A stretch of 64,000 nt of DNA from an uncultured Acidimicrobiaceae bacterium (GTDB lineage Bacteria > Actinomycetota > Acidimicrobiia > Acidimicrobiales > SZUA-35): contig CAMYLA010000035.1 in the NCBI GenBank assembly GCA_947259095.1, positions 1 to 64,000 of the forward strand. The letters run 5' to 3'. The notes beneath the pieces are model-generated. The model saw nothing but the letters and a program-made list of their open reading frames with translations, had not been told where the DNA came from and searched no databases. Positions 16,921 through 26,247 of the stretch are shown here, in pieces (position 1 is the stretch's first letter; each line of letters starts with the position of its first letter). The translations under genes were made by a program, and so were the position numbers.

Positions 16921-18015
16921 CTACGGTCGAGAAACCGTCGATCCGTCAAGGGCCAGCAAACCGGCTGCGACCAACGCCTGGGCCTCGGCCAGGACCTCGG
17001 CGGCTTTCGAACCGGACGCCAGCAGGAGTCGATCGAGGTGAACCGGACCGGTTGCTGTCTCGGCCATGATCATCGTCGCCAGATCCGACAATGCGGGCGG
17101 CTCGACCTTGTGCTCGGTTGCCTGCAATGACGCCAGGCCCAGATGACCGAGAACGTCCACAGCGTTGCGAACCGGTATGGCACCCTCGACCAGGAGCTCG
17201 TTGGTTCCATCCGAAGCCGGGCTGAGAACCGAGCCGGGGATGGCGAACACCGGGCGGCCCCGATCAACCGCTTCGTCGACGGTCAACAGTGCGCCGCCTC
17301 GATCGTGTGACTCGACGATGACGAGGCCCTCGCTCAGCCCGGCGATCAACCGGTTTCTGGCTGGGAACCGCCACCGCTCCGGGCGTGCACCGGCCGGCGC
17401 CTCGCTGAGCAACAGGCCACGATCGGCGACGTCGTCCCACAGGCCCCGGTTGGCCCCCGGATACACCACGTCCAGTCCCGTGCCAACGACACCAATGACC
17501 GGGCCACGGTGGTCGAGCGCTCCACGGTGGGCGGCACCATCGATCCCGAGTGCGAGACCGCTGACCACCGCGACGCCGGAGACGGCCAGCCCATGCCCCA
17601 TCTCGTAGGCAACGGTGCGGCCGACCGACGTGCATCGGCGGGTTCCCACCACGGCCAAGGCGACCGGCAGATGGAGGAGTTGGAGGTCGCCGCGGTGGAA
17701 CAGCAGCACCGGCGGATCGGGATCCTCGGCCAATGGCCAGTCGGGATCGAGGGGTGACAGCATTGAGATCTGCAGCGAACGGTGCCGTTCGATGATGTCG
17801 TCGACATCGAGCCGCCGCAGGGCCGTTGACCAGCGCTCAACCATCGTCCAATCGACGCCGGGGGGTGGAGGACCGAGATCGACCGGCAGTCGCCCCCGCC
17901 ACAGCGCATCGACCACCCCGGGCGCCTCGGCGTCGCCCAGGAGCCAGCGAGCCCGGGCCGGGCCGACCTGTGGCAGGCTCATCAGTGACAGCCTCGCTCG
18001 AACGTCGGGGGTCAT
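16921..18015 (-). CDS. dprA: DNA-processing protein DprA
   Basis: DprA loads RecA on incoming single-stranded DNA during natural transformation. From the ATG at 18015 it is 364 residues. The Rossmann-like core carries VVGTRRCTSVGR, SGLALGIDGAAHRGAL, GTGLDVVYP and the FPARNRLIAGLS motif. A helical N-terminal part and a winged-helix-like C-terminus (about 300-364) flank it. The ATG overlaps the comM TGA (ATGA), so the longer upstream frame is not used. comM-dprA is the standard actinobacterial pair. Confidence 0.95.
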   Translation of the reverse strand: MTPDVRARLSLMSLPQVGPARARWLLGDAEAPGVVDALWRGRLPVDLGPPPPGVDWTMVERWSTALRRLDVDDIIERHRSLQISMLSPLDPDWPLAEDPDPPVLLFHRGDLQLLHLPVALAVVGTRRCTSVGRTVAYEMGHGLAVSGVAVVSGLALGIDGAAHRGALDHRGPVIGVVGTGLDVVYPGANRGLWDDVADRGLLLSEAPAGARPERWRFPARNRLIAGLSEGLVIVESHDRGGALLTVDEAVDRGRPVFAIPGSVLSPASDGTNELLVEGAIPVRNAVDVLGHLGLASLQATEHKVEPPALSDLATMIMAETATGPVHLDRLLLASGSKAAEVLAEAQALVAAGLLALDGSTVSRP

Positions 18016-19535
18016 GCCACCATCCCCAGCACGGAGAGAGGTGTGGACCGCAACGCCAGCGCTGCCTGCACCGTGGAGGCGTCGATGCAGGTCCCCAGGC
18101 CTTGGAGGTCGGCGATCGTTCTGGCCACGGTGCGGACCCGACGCAGGCCCCGGCCGGTCAAGGCGCCGCGCTCGAGCCAGCCCCTCAACTCGTCGACCGC
18201 CTCGGAGGTGAGCGGCGCCACCTCGTCGAGCAGACCGGCCGGCAGCTCGGCATTGGCTCGAACACCTCTGGCGACCGCTCGGGCTCGGGCCGCGGCCACC
18301 CGGGCCGCAACGGTTGCGGTGGATTCCTCCTCGTCGCCGCCGAGCAGGATCCTCGGAGCCGGCGGCCGGACTTCCACCCGAAGATCGAACCGATCGAGCA
18401 GCGGACCCGAGAGCCGGCGGGCATAGCGGGCCCGGGCCGACTCGCTGCAGCGGCACATGCCCTGGCTCCCACCCTCGCCGCATGGGCAGGGATTCATGGC
18501 CGCCACCAGCTGGAATCGGGCCGGGAGTGCCACCGCGCGAGCGGCTCTGCTGATGCGGACCACACCCTCCTCCAAGGGCTGGCGGAGCGAGTCCAGTATC
18601 TGGACCGAGAACTCGCCGAGTTCGTCCAGGAACAACACCCCGTTGTGAGCGGCGCTGATCTCGCCCGGCCTCATGGCCGCGGTTCCACCACCGACCATGG
18701 CGACCATCGAGGCGCCGTGGTGGGGGGCTCGGAACGGCGGGTGCCGAACCAGACCACCAGCGGGAATCTGCAACCCGGCCGCCGAGTGCACCCGGGTGGT
18801 GGCCAAGGCCTGCTCTCGATCCAAAGGCGGCAACAGGCCGGCCATTCGGCCGGCCAACATGGTTTTTCCGGCCCCCGGCGGGCCGATCATCAAGAGGTGG
18901 TGGCCGCCGGCCGCCGCCACTTCGAGCGCCCAGCGGGCAAGCGGCTGGCCGCGGACCTCGGCCAGATCACCGGCCTGTTTTTCGGGGCCAACGGCCTGGC
19001 CGGCCACGGAGCTGACGATGGCGGGCAGGGGCCGGAGCCCGTTCAGCCCGGCGACGAGCTCGCCGAGGTTGTCGACCGCTCGAACGGCACCGGGACGGAC
19101 GACGGCCGCCTGCTCGGCCCCGTCGGTGGGGATGAGGACCTCCGGCGCCTCGATCGCATCGGCGAGCGACACCAGCGCGGCGACAGGCCGGAGCGAACCG
19201 TCGAGGCCGAGCTCGCCGACGGCACCGAATCGTTGCAGCGCCTCCGGTTGGATCTGATCCGAGGCAGCCAGGATTCCCAGGGCGATTGGTAGATCGAGGG
19301 CTGCACCCTGCTTTCGCAGGCCGGTTGGCGCCAGGTTGATCGTGACCCGACGGGAAGGCCAGGTGAGGCCGCTCGACAGGACGGCGGCTCGGACCCGATC
19401 CCGCGATTCCCGACACGATGCATCGGGTAACCCCACGAGTGTGTATCCGGGTAGGCCGTTGCTGACATGGACCTCCACGGTGACCGGATGGCCATCGACC
19501 CCTTGCACGACCGACGACGCGACGGTGGCGAGCAT
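18012..19535 (-). CDS. comM: ComM/YifB family Mg-chelatase-like AAA+ ATPase
   Basis: ComM is a hexameric helicase that promotes branch migration during transformation. The 507-residue protein is complete. It has an N-terminal S5-like domain (VEVHVSNGLPGYTLVGLPD), Walker A GPPGAGKT at 218-225, Walker B (GVLFLDELGEF), the zinc-binding insertion CPCGEGGSQG with MCRCSESA, and the C-terminal Mg_chelatase_C domain. It starts at ATG 19535 with GGGGA 7 nt upstream and overlaps dprA. Together with dprA it suggests retained DNA-uptake processing functions, though no ComEC or pilin gene is in the window. Confidence 0.96.
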   Translation of the reverse strand: MLATVASSVVQGVDGHPVTVEVHVSNGLPGYTLVGLPDASCRESRDRVRAAVLSSGLTWPSRRVTINLAPTGLRKQGAALDLPIALGILAASDQIQPEALQRFGAVGELGLDGSLRPVAALVSLADAIEAPEVLIPTDGAEQAAVVRPGAVRAVDNLGELVAGLNGLRPLPAIVSSVAGQAVGPEKQAGDLAEVRGQPLARWALEVAAAGGHHLLMIGPPGAGKTMLAGRMAGLLPPLDREQALATTRVHSAAGLQIPAGGLVRHPPFRAPHHGASMVAMVGGGTAAMRPGEISAAHNGVLFLDELGEFSVQILDSLRQPLEEGVVRISRAARAVALPARFQLVAAMNPCPCGEGGSQGMCRCSESARARYARRLSGPLLDRFDLRVEVRPPAPRILLGGDEEESTATVAARVAAARARAVARGVRANAELPAGLLDEVAPLTSEAVDELRGWLERGALTGRGLRRVRTVARTIADLQGLGTCIDASTVQAALALRSTPLSVLGMVA

Positions 19536-19757
19536 TGTGTATTCCCCAAACTCTCAAGTTGTAGGGGAGGCCGGGGCCACCAACATCGACCAAGCCGATC
19601 GCTGTGACCGAATCTAGTGGTGGGCTGTGACACCGACCGTCGTACCGACGGACGGACCGGGGCTCGCTCCGGTATCAGATGATGGCGATGACCGTTCGGC
19701 CCGGGTCGCAGCCGGAGGCCGAGACCTGCCGGTGGCCGTCGAGCGGCCGAACGTCGC

Positions 19758-20132
19758 TCAGAGGACCTCGCGGGTGTAGCGGGCCACCGCTTGCATTTCC
19801 TCGCCGCTCAGTCGACCCGCGTAGGCCGGCATCCTGCCCTGGCCGTTGGCTATCAGATCGATCTGGTCCTTGATGTCGGGGTAGGCGGCCACAACCACTC
19901 CGTCGCTCAGTTTGGTGCCGACGCCCCCTCCGCCGTCGGAGCCATGGCACGATGCGCAGTTCCTGGCGTAGACGTTGCGACCGCTCACCAGCTCCGGGTC
20001 GTCGACGGCGACCTCCGGCGGCCCGCCGCTGCAGGCAGCCAACCAGGCGGCTGCCAGAACCAGCGCCAAGATGGTCGGCAGCAGACCCCTGGTCGCGACG
20101 ACGGGGGCCCACATCCACCGATTTCTGGCCAT
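19758..20132 (-). CDS. Cytochrome c lipoprotein (single haem)
   Basis: A 124-residue class I c-type cytochrome anchored as a lipoprotein. The hydrophobic N-terminal segment ends in lipobox LAAC (31-34, Cys34). The mature part has one haem-binding CASCH (59-63) and a probable axial methionine in GRMPAYAG (near 97). Expected role: electron transfer at the outer membrane face. The ATG at 20132 has GGGAG 4 nt upstream. It is divergent from a tiny membrane-protein gene whose ATG is only 9 nt away. It stands between yraN and comM, where most actinobacteria have no cytochrome. Confidence 0.9.
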   Translation of the reverse strand: MARNRWMWAPVVATRGLLPTILALVLAAAWLAACSGGPPEVAVDDPELVSGRNVYARNCASCHGSDGGGGVGTKLSDGVVVAAYPDIKDQIDLIANGQGRMPAYAGRLSGEEMQAVARYTREVL

Positions 20133-20135
20133 ACT
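20130..20135 (+). promoter_or_regulatory. -10-like CATACT before the small membrane gene
   Basis: CATACT (one mismatch to TATACT) ends 6 nt before the ATG at 20142, with no Shine-Dalgarno between. It overlaps the cytochrome c start codon on the other strand, so expression of the two genes could interfere. Confidence 0.35.
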
Positions 20136-20141
20136 GCTCCC

Positions 20142-20252
20142 ATGGGTTTCGATCCGAATCGAAAGCATAGGTCGACGCCGTTCGATTACTGGTTCGTCGC
20201 GGCCGCTGCGATCGTGGTCATCTGTCTCCTGGCCTGGGCGGCGCTCGGTTGA
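20142..20252 (+). CDS. 36-residue single-pass membrane peptide
   Basis: A very short gene: MGFDPNRKHRSTPFDYW followed by a single hydrophobic helix (about residues 18-35, Ala/Val/Ile/Leu-rich) and a stop. Positive residues before the helix predict an N-in orientation. Its TGA overlaps the TTG start of the next gene by TTGA, which argues that both are translated and coupled. Function unknown. It is divergent from the cytochrome c gene. Confidence 0.55.
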   Translation: MGFDPNRKHRSTPFDYWFVAAAAIVVICLLAWAALG

Positions 20253-20506
20253 CCCGCAGGTCGAAGCGGGCAAAGCCGGCCAGGAAACGCAAGCCGGTTC
20301 GCCGGATGCCCGATCCGTCGGACACCCCGGACACCGAAACGCGCTTCGTGCAGCCCTACGAGGCCACAAAGACCTACCTCTGCCCGGGCTGTAACCGTGA
20401 GATCCCTCCTGGCATGGGTCACCTGGTGGCCATCCCGGCCGGTGATCCCGACCTGCGGCGGCACTGGCACCGAGGTTGCTGGGTGGGTCGGGCCAACCGC
20501 CGCTGA
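20249..20506 (+). CDS. Small zinc-finger-like protein of a common actinobacterial family
   Basis: An 85-residue protein. The first about 30 residues are Arg/Lys/Pro-rich. The C-terminal half has CPGC near residues 45-48, then a conserved glycine/proline turn and HWHRGCW (about 74-80), a likely Cys/His zinc site. The pattern resembles small actinobacterial proteins often annotated only as ATP/GTP-binding protein (recalled, not searched). No nucleotide-binding motif is visible, so that name is unsupported here. The TTG start overlaps the preceding TGA. Confidence 0.7.
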   Translation: MTRRSKRAKPARKRKPVRRMPDPSDTPDTETRFVQPYEATKTYLCPGCNREIPPGMGHLVAIPAGDPDLRRHWHRGCWVGRANRR

Positions 20507-20926
20507 TGATCGGTCGGTGACATCGTCTCCTCGGTCGCACAACTTTCGACAGGCAACGCCCGGGTCCGACCGGGACCGGTTCGAGCCGGCGACCGCCAGC
20601 CTGGACCGCCAAGCTCGATCCGGGCTCCTCGTGGCGGCGACGAGCGGTTGGCCTCTCGACACCGACGCCCGAGCTTGACCCGGAGCCGGTGTCGGCAGGG
20701 CCGAGCATCCGCGGCCGGGGCCATCGACCGCCATCCCAGCTCCCCCCGACCGCAGCGGGCCGTTCAGCCCTCGTGGTTGGGCTGGTTCAAGCCCGACGAC
20801 GCCGTGCCGGGCGGAACCATCCCGGCGAGACCGATGTTGGCCACGACGGCTTGCCGGGCGCCCGCCATCTCCGAAGGGCGATCGACCGATGAGACTCTTC
20901 GAGGGCGGGTACCCAGCCTCGAAGAG
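20507..20926. other. 420-bp intergenic region, no gene recognised
   Basis: The stretch lies between convergent genes (zinc-finger protein and yraN). A cggttcgagccgg palindrome near 20578 looks like a tRNA T-arm but nothing around it folds as a tRNA. Apart from the hairpin next to the yraN stop, nothing was recognised. Confidence 0.6.
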
Positions 20927-20928
20927 TC
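20893..20928 (-). terminator. 11-bp inverted repeat at the yraN stop
   Basis: Perfect arms GACTCTTCGAG (20893-20903) and CTCGAAGAGTC (20918-20928) with a 14-nt loop. One arm overlaps the last bases of yraN including its stop codon. No T-run follows, so termination strength is unclear. It is again a hairpin placed exactly at a stop codon. Confidence 0.5.
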
Positions 20929-21406
20929 AGAAGCAGTCTTGGAAGACCTCGAGGTGGCCACGAGAATCCACGTCGACGACATCGAAGCGGACATCGCCGA
21001 ACCAGCCGTGGTGCTCGCCCAACCAATGAGATGCCAGCGACCGGATCCGGGACTGCTTGCGCCAATCGACAGCTTCGGCACCCGACCCGAACCGCCGGCT
21101 CGATCGGGCCTTGACCTCGACGAATGCGACGACCGAGCCTCTGGCGACGATCAGATCCAGCTCGCCCCGGCGGCAACGCCAGTTCCGGCTCAGGATCTCG
21201 TACCCGTTCTGGCGATACCACTGGGCGGCGCACTGTTCGCCGAAGCGACCGAATCGCCCGGTATGGCCGCTCGACGGGCCGGCCGGAGCCGCTGCTCGTC
21301 CCGGGCTCGAACCGGCCCGAGCGGTTGAGCCGGCCCGGGGGGATGTATCTGCAGTGGGGTGCGGCTCGGTCTGTCGATGGGTTGTCGGGGTGTCGATGAT
21401 GGTCAC
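20927..21406 (-). CDS. yraN: UPF0102 (YraN) family nuclease-like protein
   Basis: A 159-residue YraN protein with the endonuclease-like core GRFGEQCAAQWYRQNGYEIL, the acidic GELDLI and the VAFVEVKAR motif of the PD-(D/E)xK fold, followed by a basic helix (WRKQSRIRSLA). About 48 residues of Ser/Pro/Ala-rich sequence precede the domain. The biochemical role of the family is unsettled; a role in recombination or uptake is suggested by constant linkage to comM-dprA. The GTG start is supported by a TACCGT -10 box 7 nt upstream. Confidence 0.9.
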   Translation of the reverse strand: MTIIDTPTTHRQTEPHPTADTSPRAGSTARAGSSPGRAAAPAGPSSGHTGRFGRFGEQCAAQWYRQNGYEILSRNWRCRRGELDLIVARGSVVAFVEVKARSSRRFGSGAEAVDWRKQSRIRSLASHWLGEHHGWFGDVRFDVVDVDSRGHLEVFQDCF

Positions 21407-21413
21407 GGGGACG

Positions 21414-21419
21414 ACGGTA
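21414..21419 (-). promoter_or_regulatory. -10 box (TACCGT) for a leaderless yraN start
   Basis: On the minus strand TACCGT ends 7 nt before the GTG at 21406; no Shine-Dalgarno lies in the gap. Fits the TANNNT leaderless pattern seen at several other genes here. Confidence 0.45.
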
Positions 21420-21486
21420 GTGAGCGGCTGTGACAGCGACCGCCGGCCGAGGTGTTGGTTCCCGGATCCGGGGACCGACGGGCGAT

Positions 21487-21774
21487 CTAGAGTTCCCGCT
21501 CCGGCAGTTCCTCGATCGTGACACCCTTGGCGGTGGCGATCGTGACCTTTGCCAGGAACCTCGATTGCCGGTACATGTCCCAGACCCAGGCGTCGATCAG
21601 TTCATACTCGACGACGTCATCGTCTCCCTGGCCGAGCCGTGCCACCTTGTTGGCCAGGTAGGAGCGCCTATCGGTCTCCACCACATAGCGGAACATGCCG
21701 ATCACATCCCGGTACTCGCGAAACAGCGCCAGCTCACACTCTGCTTCGTAGCGTTCGAGATCCTCGGCGCTCAT
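21487..21774 (-). CDS. DUF2469 family protein
   Basis: A 95-residue actinobacterial DUF2469 protein, recognised by SAEDLERYEAECELALFREY, the VVETDRRSYLANKV segment and DAWVWDMYRQSRF. It is very acidic and soluble with no known activity. In Mycobacterium the homologue (Rv2901c region) lies between rnhB and yraN; here lepB and rnhB are absent between it and rplS. The gene is 60 nt downstream of rplS, so co-transcription is likely. Confidence 0.9.
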   Translation of the reverse strand: MSAEDLERYEAECELALFREYRDVIGMFRYVVETDRRSYLANKVARLGQGDDDVVEYELIDAWVWDMYRQSRFLAKVTIATAKGVTIEELPEREL

Positions 21775-21834
21775 CGCCGGCCACTGACCTCGATATGAGC
21801 GCTCGTCCCGCCGAGGAACTGCCGATCCATGGGA

Positions 21835-22182
21835 TCAGTTGTCGCGCTTCTCTTTGATCTTGGCCGCCTTGCCGACCCGATCCCGCAGGTAGTACAGCTT
21901 GGCCCGGCGGACGTCGCCTCTGCTGACCCGCTCGATCTTCTCCAGAATCGGGGAATGGATGGGGAAGATGCGCTCCACCCCGACCCCAAAGCTCACCTTG
22001 CGCACCGTGAAGGTCTCTCGCAGTCCCTCACCCTTGCGAGCGATCACCACGCCTTGGAAGACCTGCACCCGCTCGCGGCTGCCCTCGATGACCTTCACAT
22101 GCACTTTGACGTTGTCGCCGGGGGCGAAATCCGGCACATCATCTCGAAGCTGTGCGTGCTCAACGATTTCGGTGAGGTTCAT
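21835..22182 (-). CDS. rplS: 50S ribosomal protein L19
   Basis: L19 bridges the 30S-50S interface. From ATG 22182 it is 115 residues, the usual size, with the family segments [47 protein letters not shown] and the basic end [25 protein letters not shown] lies 8 nt upstream. A longer in-frame start at 22233 is rejected because the extra 17 residues are not L19-like. It is downstream of trmD, as in most bacteria, with a tandem-repeat array in between. Confidence 0.97.
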   Translation of the reverse strand: MNLTEIVEHAQLRDDVPDFAPGDNVKVHVKVIEGSRERVQVFQGVVIARKGEGLRETFTVRKVSFGVGVERIFPIHSPILEKIERVSRGDVRRAKLYYLRDRVGKAAKIKEKRDN

Positions 22183-22353
22183 TGGTCGATTCCTAGGTTG
22201 GTCAAACGATCGAAGCGGCCACCGCAGTGGCATGGAGGCTCGTTTTCGGTGCTGACAGCACCGCAGTAGGAGCCCGACTGGACCCGCCTAGCCTATCGGC
22301 GGCGGTGAGGACTCCGACCTCCCCATGCCCGGGCCGTGCAACCACGGCTCCGC

Positions 22354-22424
22354 CATGTCCCTACGGCCTCGCCGTCATGTCCCAACGGCCTCGCCGTCAT
22401 GTCCCAACGGCCTCGCCGTCATGT
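22354..22424 (-). repeat. 22-bp tandem hairpin array directly after the trmD stop
   Basis: Three full copies plus a partial of a 22-bp unit (catgtcccaacggcctcgcc plus gt on the plus strand). Each contains ACGGC-CTC-GCCGT, a 5-bp stem with 3-nt loop. On the trmD transcript the first copy begins right after the TAG stop. The last trmD codons plus stop resemble a degenerate unit. It separates trmD from rplS and could act as transcript 3'-end, attenuator or RNase barrier. Confidence 0.85.
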
Positions 22425-23156
22425 CTAAGGATCGACCTCGAGGCCGAACTCGTCGAGCAGCCGGTGGTCATCTTCGCCAAGCCCGCCGCGGACCTCCATC
22501 AGGTCTGGCCGGATCCGGGCGGTTCTGGCCAGAGACTGCGCCAGACGCCACCGCTCGATCCGGGCATGGTTTCCCGACCGGAGGACCTCGGGGATGACCC
22601 AACCCCGATACTCGGCCGGCCGAGTGTAGTGGGGGTACTCAAGCAGCCCGTCACTGAACGACTCGTCCGCAACGGATTCGAGGTTCCCCAGCACCCCCGG
22701 CACCAGTCGACCGACGGCTTCCAGGACCACTGCGGCGGCCACCTCTCCCCCGGCGAGCACGTAGTCGCCGATGGAGAGCTCCTCGTCGACCAGGTGTGCA
22801 CGAACCCGCTCGTCGATCCCCTCGAATCGGCCGCACAGCAACGAGAACCCCCCGCCGCCGGCCAGTCGGTGGGCGTCGGCCTGACAGAATACCGGCCCGG
22901 CGGGCGACAGATAGATGAGTGGCCGGGGTGGGTCGACCCGGTCGACGGTGTCGAAGATCGGCTCCGGCTTGAGCACCATGCCGGCGCCGCCCCCGAACGG
23001 GGCGTCGTCAACAGATCGATGGACATCGGTTGCGGCGTCGCGGATGTCGTGCACTCGGATGTCGAGCACTCCCGACCTCCTGGCCTTGCCGAGGAGGCTG
23101 GCCGAGGCGAAGCTCTCCACCACGTCGGGCAGGATCGTGAGGACATCGATCCTCAT
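22425..23156 (-). CDS. trmD: tRNA (guanine-N1)-methyltransferase
   Basis: TrmD methylates G37 of tRNAs with SAM, preventing frameshifts. From ATG 23156 it is 243 residues. SPOUT-fold motifs are LTILPDVVESF, the substrate loop DDAPFGGGAGMVLKP, the knot region LLCGRFEGIDERV with IGDYVLAGGE, and the C-terminal domain (PHYTRPAEYRGW). The frame is open further upstream but that part overlaps rimM and is not TrmD-like. Gene order rimM-trmD-rplS is standard. Confidence 0.96.
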   Translation of the reverse strand: MRIDVLTILPDVVESFASASLLGKARRSGVLDIRVHDIRDAATDVHRSVDDAPFGGGAGMVLKPEPIFDTVDRVDPPRPLIYLSPAGPVFCQADAHRLAGGGGFSLLCGRFEGIDERVRAHLVDEELSIGDYVLAGGEVAAAVVLEAVGRLVPGVLGNLESVADESFSDGLLEYPHYTRPAEYRGWVIPEVLRSGNHARIERWRLAQSLARTARIRPDLMEVRGGLGEDDHRLLDEFGLEVDP

Positions 23157-23172
23157 GGCCGACCGAACCTCG

Positions 23173-23775
23173 CTACCCGTCAACCTGGTCGTCGAGCAGG
23201 CCCGGCGGAACGTCGACTGCGATCGTCTCGCCGTCATGGCCACGGTGGAAGCTGAGGGGCACCAGGCGCCCGTCTCCCAACTCCAACAGGTCCGAGGCCG
23301 GGTTGTCGATGACCGAGATCACTTCTCCGTGGTCCACCCCGTGCTGGTCGACCAGCCGCTTGCCGATCAGCTCGTGGACGAAGGCGACGACCTCGGAGGC
23401 AGGGCCGTCCGCGGTTCCGGTGGCCAGCGAATCAGGGGCAAGCGGTTCGGCGGTCAGGGTACGGCCTCGAAGCAGCTCGGCGGCCTCCCGGCCGTCGACG
23501 CCATCGAAGGTCATCAACCACTTGTTCTTGTGGGCCCGGGCGGAGCGCACCAACAGCCACCGGTCCTGGGCCCACAGCCGGGCACCGACGGCGGTCCTGG
23601 CCGCCACCATGTTGGTCGACAGGCCGACCAGCACTTCTCCCCGGAGCCCGTGGACCTTGTCGATCCGGCCCACCTCGAGCAGCCCGACGGGAGCATCGGG
23701 CCCCAAGCCGGGCTGGTCGCCTCCCACCTGGGAAGCCGGATCTCTCGAGCCGTCGGCTCTATTCGACGAACTCAA
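23173..23775 (-). CDS. rimM: 16S rRNA processing protein RimM
   Basis: RimM helps mature the 30S head with S19. The 200-residue protein has about 28 disordered residues, then the RimM N-domain (LLEVGRIDKVHGLRGEVLV) and the PRC-barrel C-domain (VHELIGKRLVDQHGVDHGEVISV, and LVPLSFHRGHDGETIAVDVPPGLL near the end). The start overlaps the khpA stop by 17 nt. Standard position between khpA and trmD. Confidence 0.94.
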   Translation of the reverse strand: MSSSNRADGSRDPASQVGGDQPGLGPDAPVGLLEVGRIDKVHGLRGEVLVGLSTNMVAARTAVGARLWAQDRWLLVRSARAHKNKWLMTFDGVDGREAAELLRGRTLTAEPLAPDSLATGTADGPASEVVAFVHELIGKRLVDQHGVDHGEVISVIDNPASDLLELGDGRLVPLSFHRGHDGETIAVDVPPGLLDDQVDG

Positions 23776-24013
23776 CCTCGGTCACCACGCCGTCTTTCGC
23801 TGCGGCGGCGCCGACCACGGTGCGGATGGCGGAGGCGACCCGCCCACGACGACCGATGACCCGACCCATGTCGTCGGCGTTGACCGAGACGTCGAGCCGG
23901 ACCCGATCACCGTCGGCGCTGGCTTCGATCGACACGTCATCGGGTTCGCTGACCACCGAGCGGCAGACCATCAACAGGACGGCCTCCGCGCTGGGGGCTG
24001 GTGATTCGCTCAT
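23759..24013 (-). CDS. khpA: KH-domain RNA-binding protein KhpA
   Basis: An 84-residue single-KH protein of the KhpA/YlqC family, encoded between rpsP and rimM in most Gram-positive bacteria. The nucleic-acid loop is GRRG within DMGRVIGRRGRVASAIRTVV. KhpA works with KhpB in Firmicutes; in actinobacteria its RNA targets are poorly known. ATG 24013 starts MSESPAPSAEAV; the frame runs on upstream into rpsP without homology. Its last 17 nt overlap the rimM start. Confidence 0.92.
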   Translation of the reverse strand: MSESPAPSAEAVLLMVCRSVVSEPDDVSIEASADGDRVRLDVSVNADDMGRVIGRRGRVASAIRTVVGAAAAKDGVVTEVEFVE

Positions 24014-24104
24014 CGTTCGATCCCCTCTGGGTCCAGGACAAGACCCGGCTGACGTCCCGCCGACGGGCAGAGCCCGGAGCGGAGAACCGTTGCCGACCGG
24101 CCGG

Positions 24105-24452
24105 TCACGCTTCGGCTCCGACGGTGGCTGGTTCGCTGGCTGCGGCGGCATCGGCCGCAGCCATGGCCTGCGCTTCGAGTTCGGCCACGGTGGTGCCGTT
24201 CTCGAACGCCTGCCAGGCGCCGGAGACGGTGAGCAGCTTCTTGACCCGCTCGGAGGGTTGCGCACCCTCTCGCAGCCAGTGCACGGCCTTGGCATTGTCG
24301 ATCTTGATCTCCGACGGCTCGGAGCGGGGGTTGTAGATTCCAACGATCTCGATGAACCGACCGTCTCGGGGCGAGCGCGCATCGGCTGCGACGACTCGGT
24401 AGGTCGGTTGCTTCTTCTTGCCCATCCGCATTAGGCGCAGTCGAACGGCCAC
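24105..24452 (-). CDS. rpsP: 30S ribosomal protein S16
   Basis: S16 stabilises the 30S body. GTG 24452 gives 115 residues. The core [40 protein letters not shown] is unmistakable (listed here as adjoining short blocks: [40 protein letters not shown]). About 30 residues of Ala-rich sequence follow the usual C-terminus. Only a weak purine-rich Shine-Dalgarno (AGAGAAGAGAA) precedes it. First gene of rpsP-khpA-rimM-trmD, 141 nt after ffh. Confidence 0.95.
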   Translation of the reverse strand: MAVRLRLMRMGKKKQPTYRVVAADARSPRDGRFIEIVGIYNPRSEPSEIKIDNAKAVHWLREGAQPSERVKKLLTVSGAWQAFENGTTVAELEAQAMAAADAAAASEPATVGAEA

Positions 24453-24593
24453 GTGTGTTCTCTTCTCTGGTTCTCGGTGTGTCGAATAGGGGCCGGCGCA
24501 GGAAGGGCCGGCGGTCAAGCAACTTACGAGGTTACCCCGCTCCGTGGCCTAACAGGCACTTCGAGCGCAGGGAACCACCCGACTGCGGGTCGG

Positions 24594-26129
<1,536 letters not shown>

Positions 26130-26229
26130 CGGACCGTCAAGCGTATCCTCTACGGTCCGAGTTCGAAGACCATCCGGTCACCCGGAGCCTGCGGTACCGC
26201 GACGTCATGGGGCGCTGAAACCACCACGT

Positions 26230-26244
26230 CCCATTCGAAATGGG
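26230..26244 (-). terminator. Small hairpin right after the ftsY stop
   Basis: CCCATT-CGA-AATGGG (6-bp stem, 3-nt loop) begins 3 nt after the ftsY TAG on the minus strand and lies 100 nt before ffh. No T-run. Its position matches the other stop-adjacent hairpins in this window. Confidence 0.4.
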
Positions 26245-26247
26245 TGG

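Noticed and set aside
20565-20600. tRNA T-arm-like cggttcgagccgg
   Set aside because: No acceptor, D or anticodon stem can be drawn around it on either strand.
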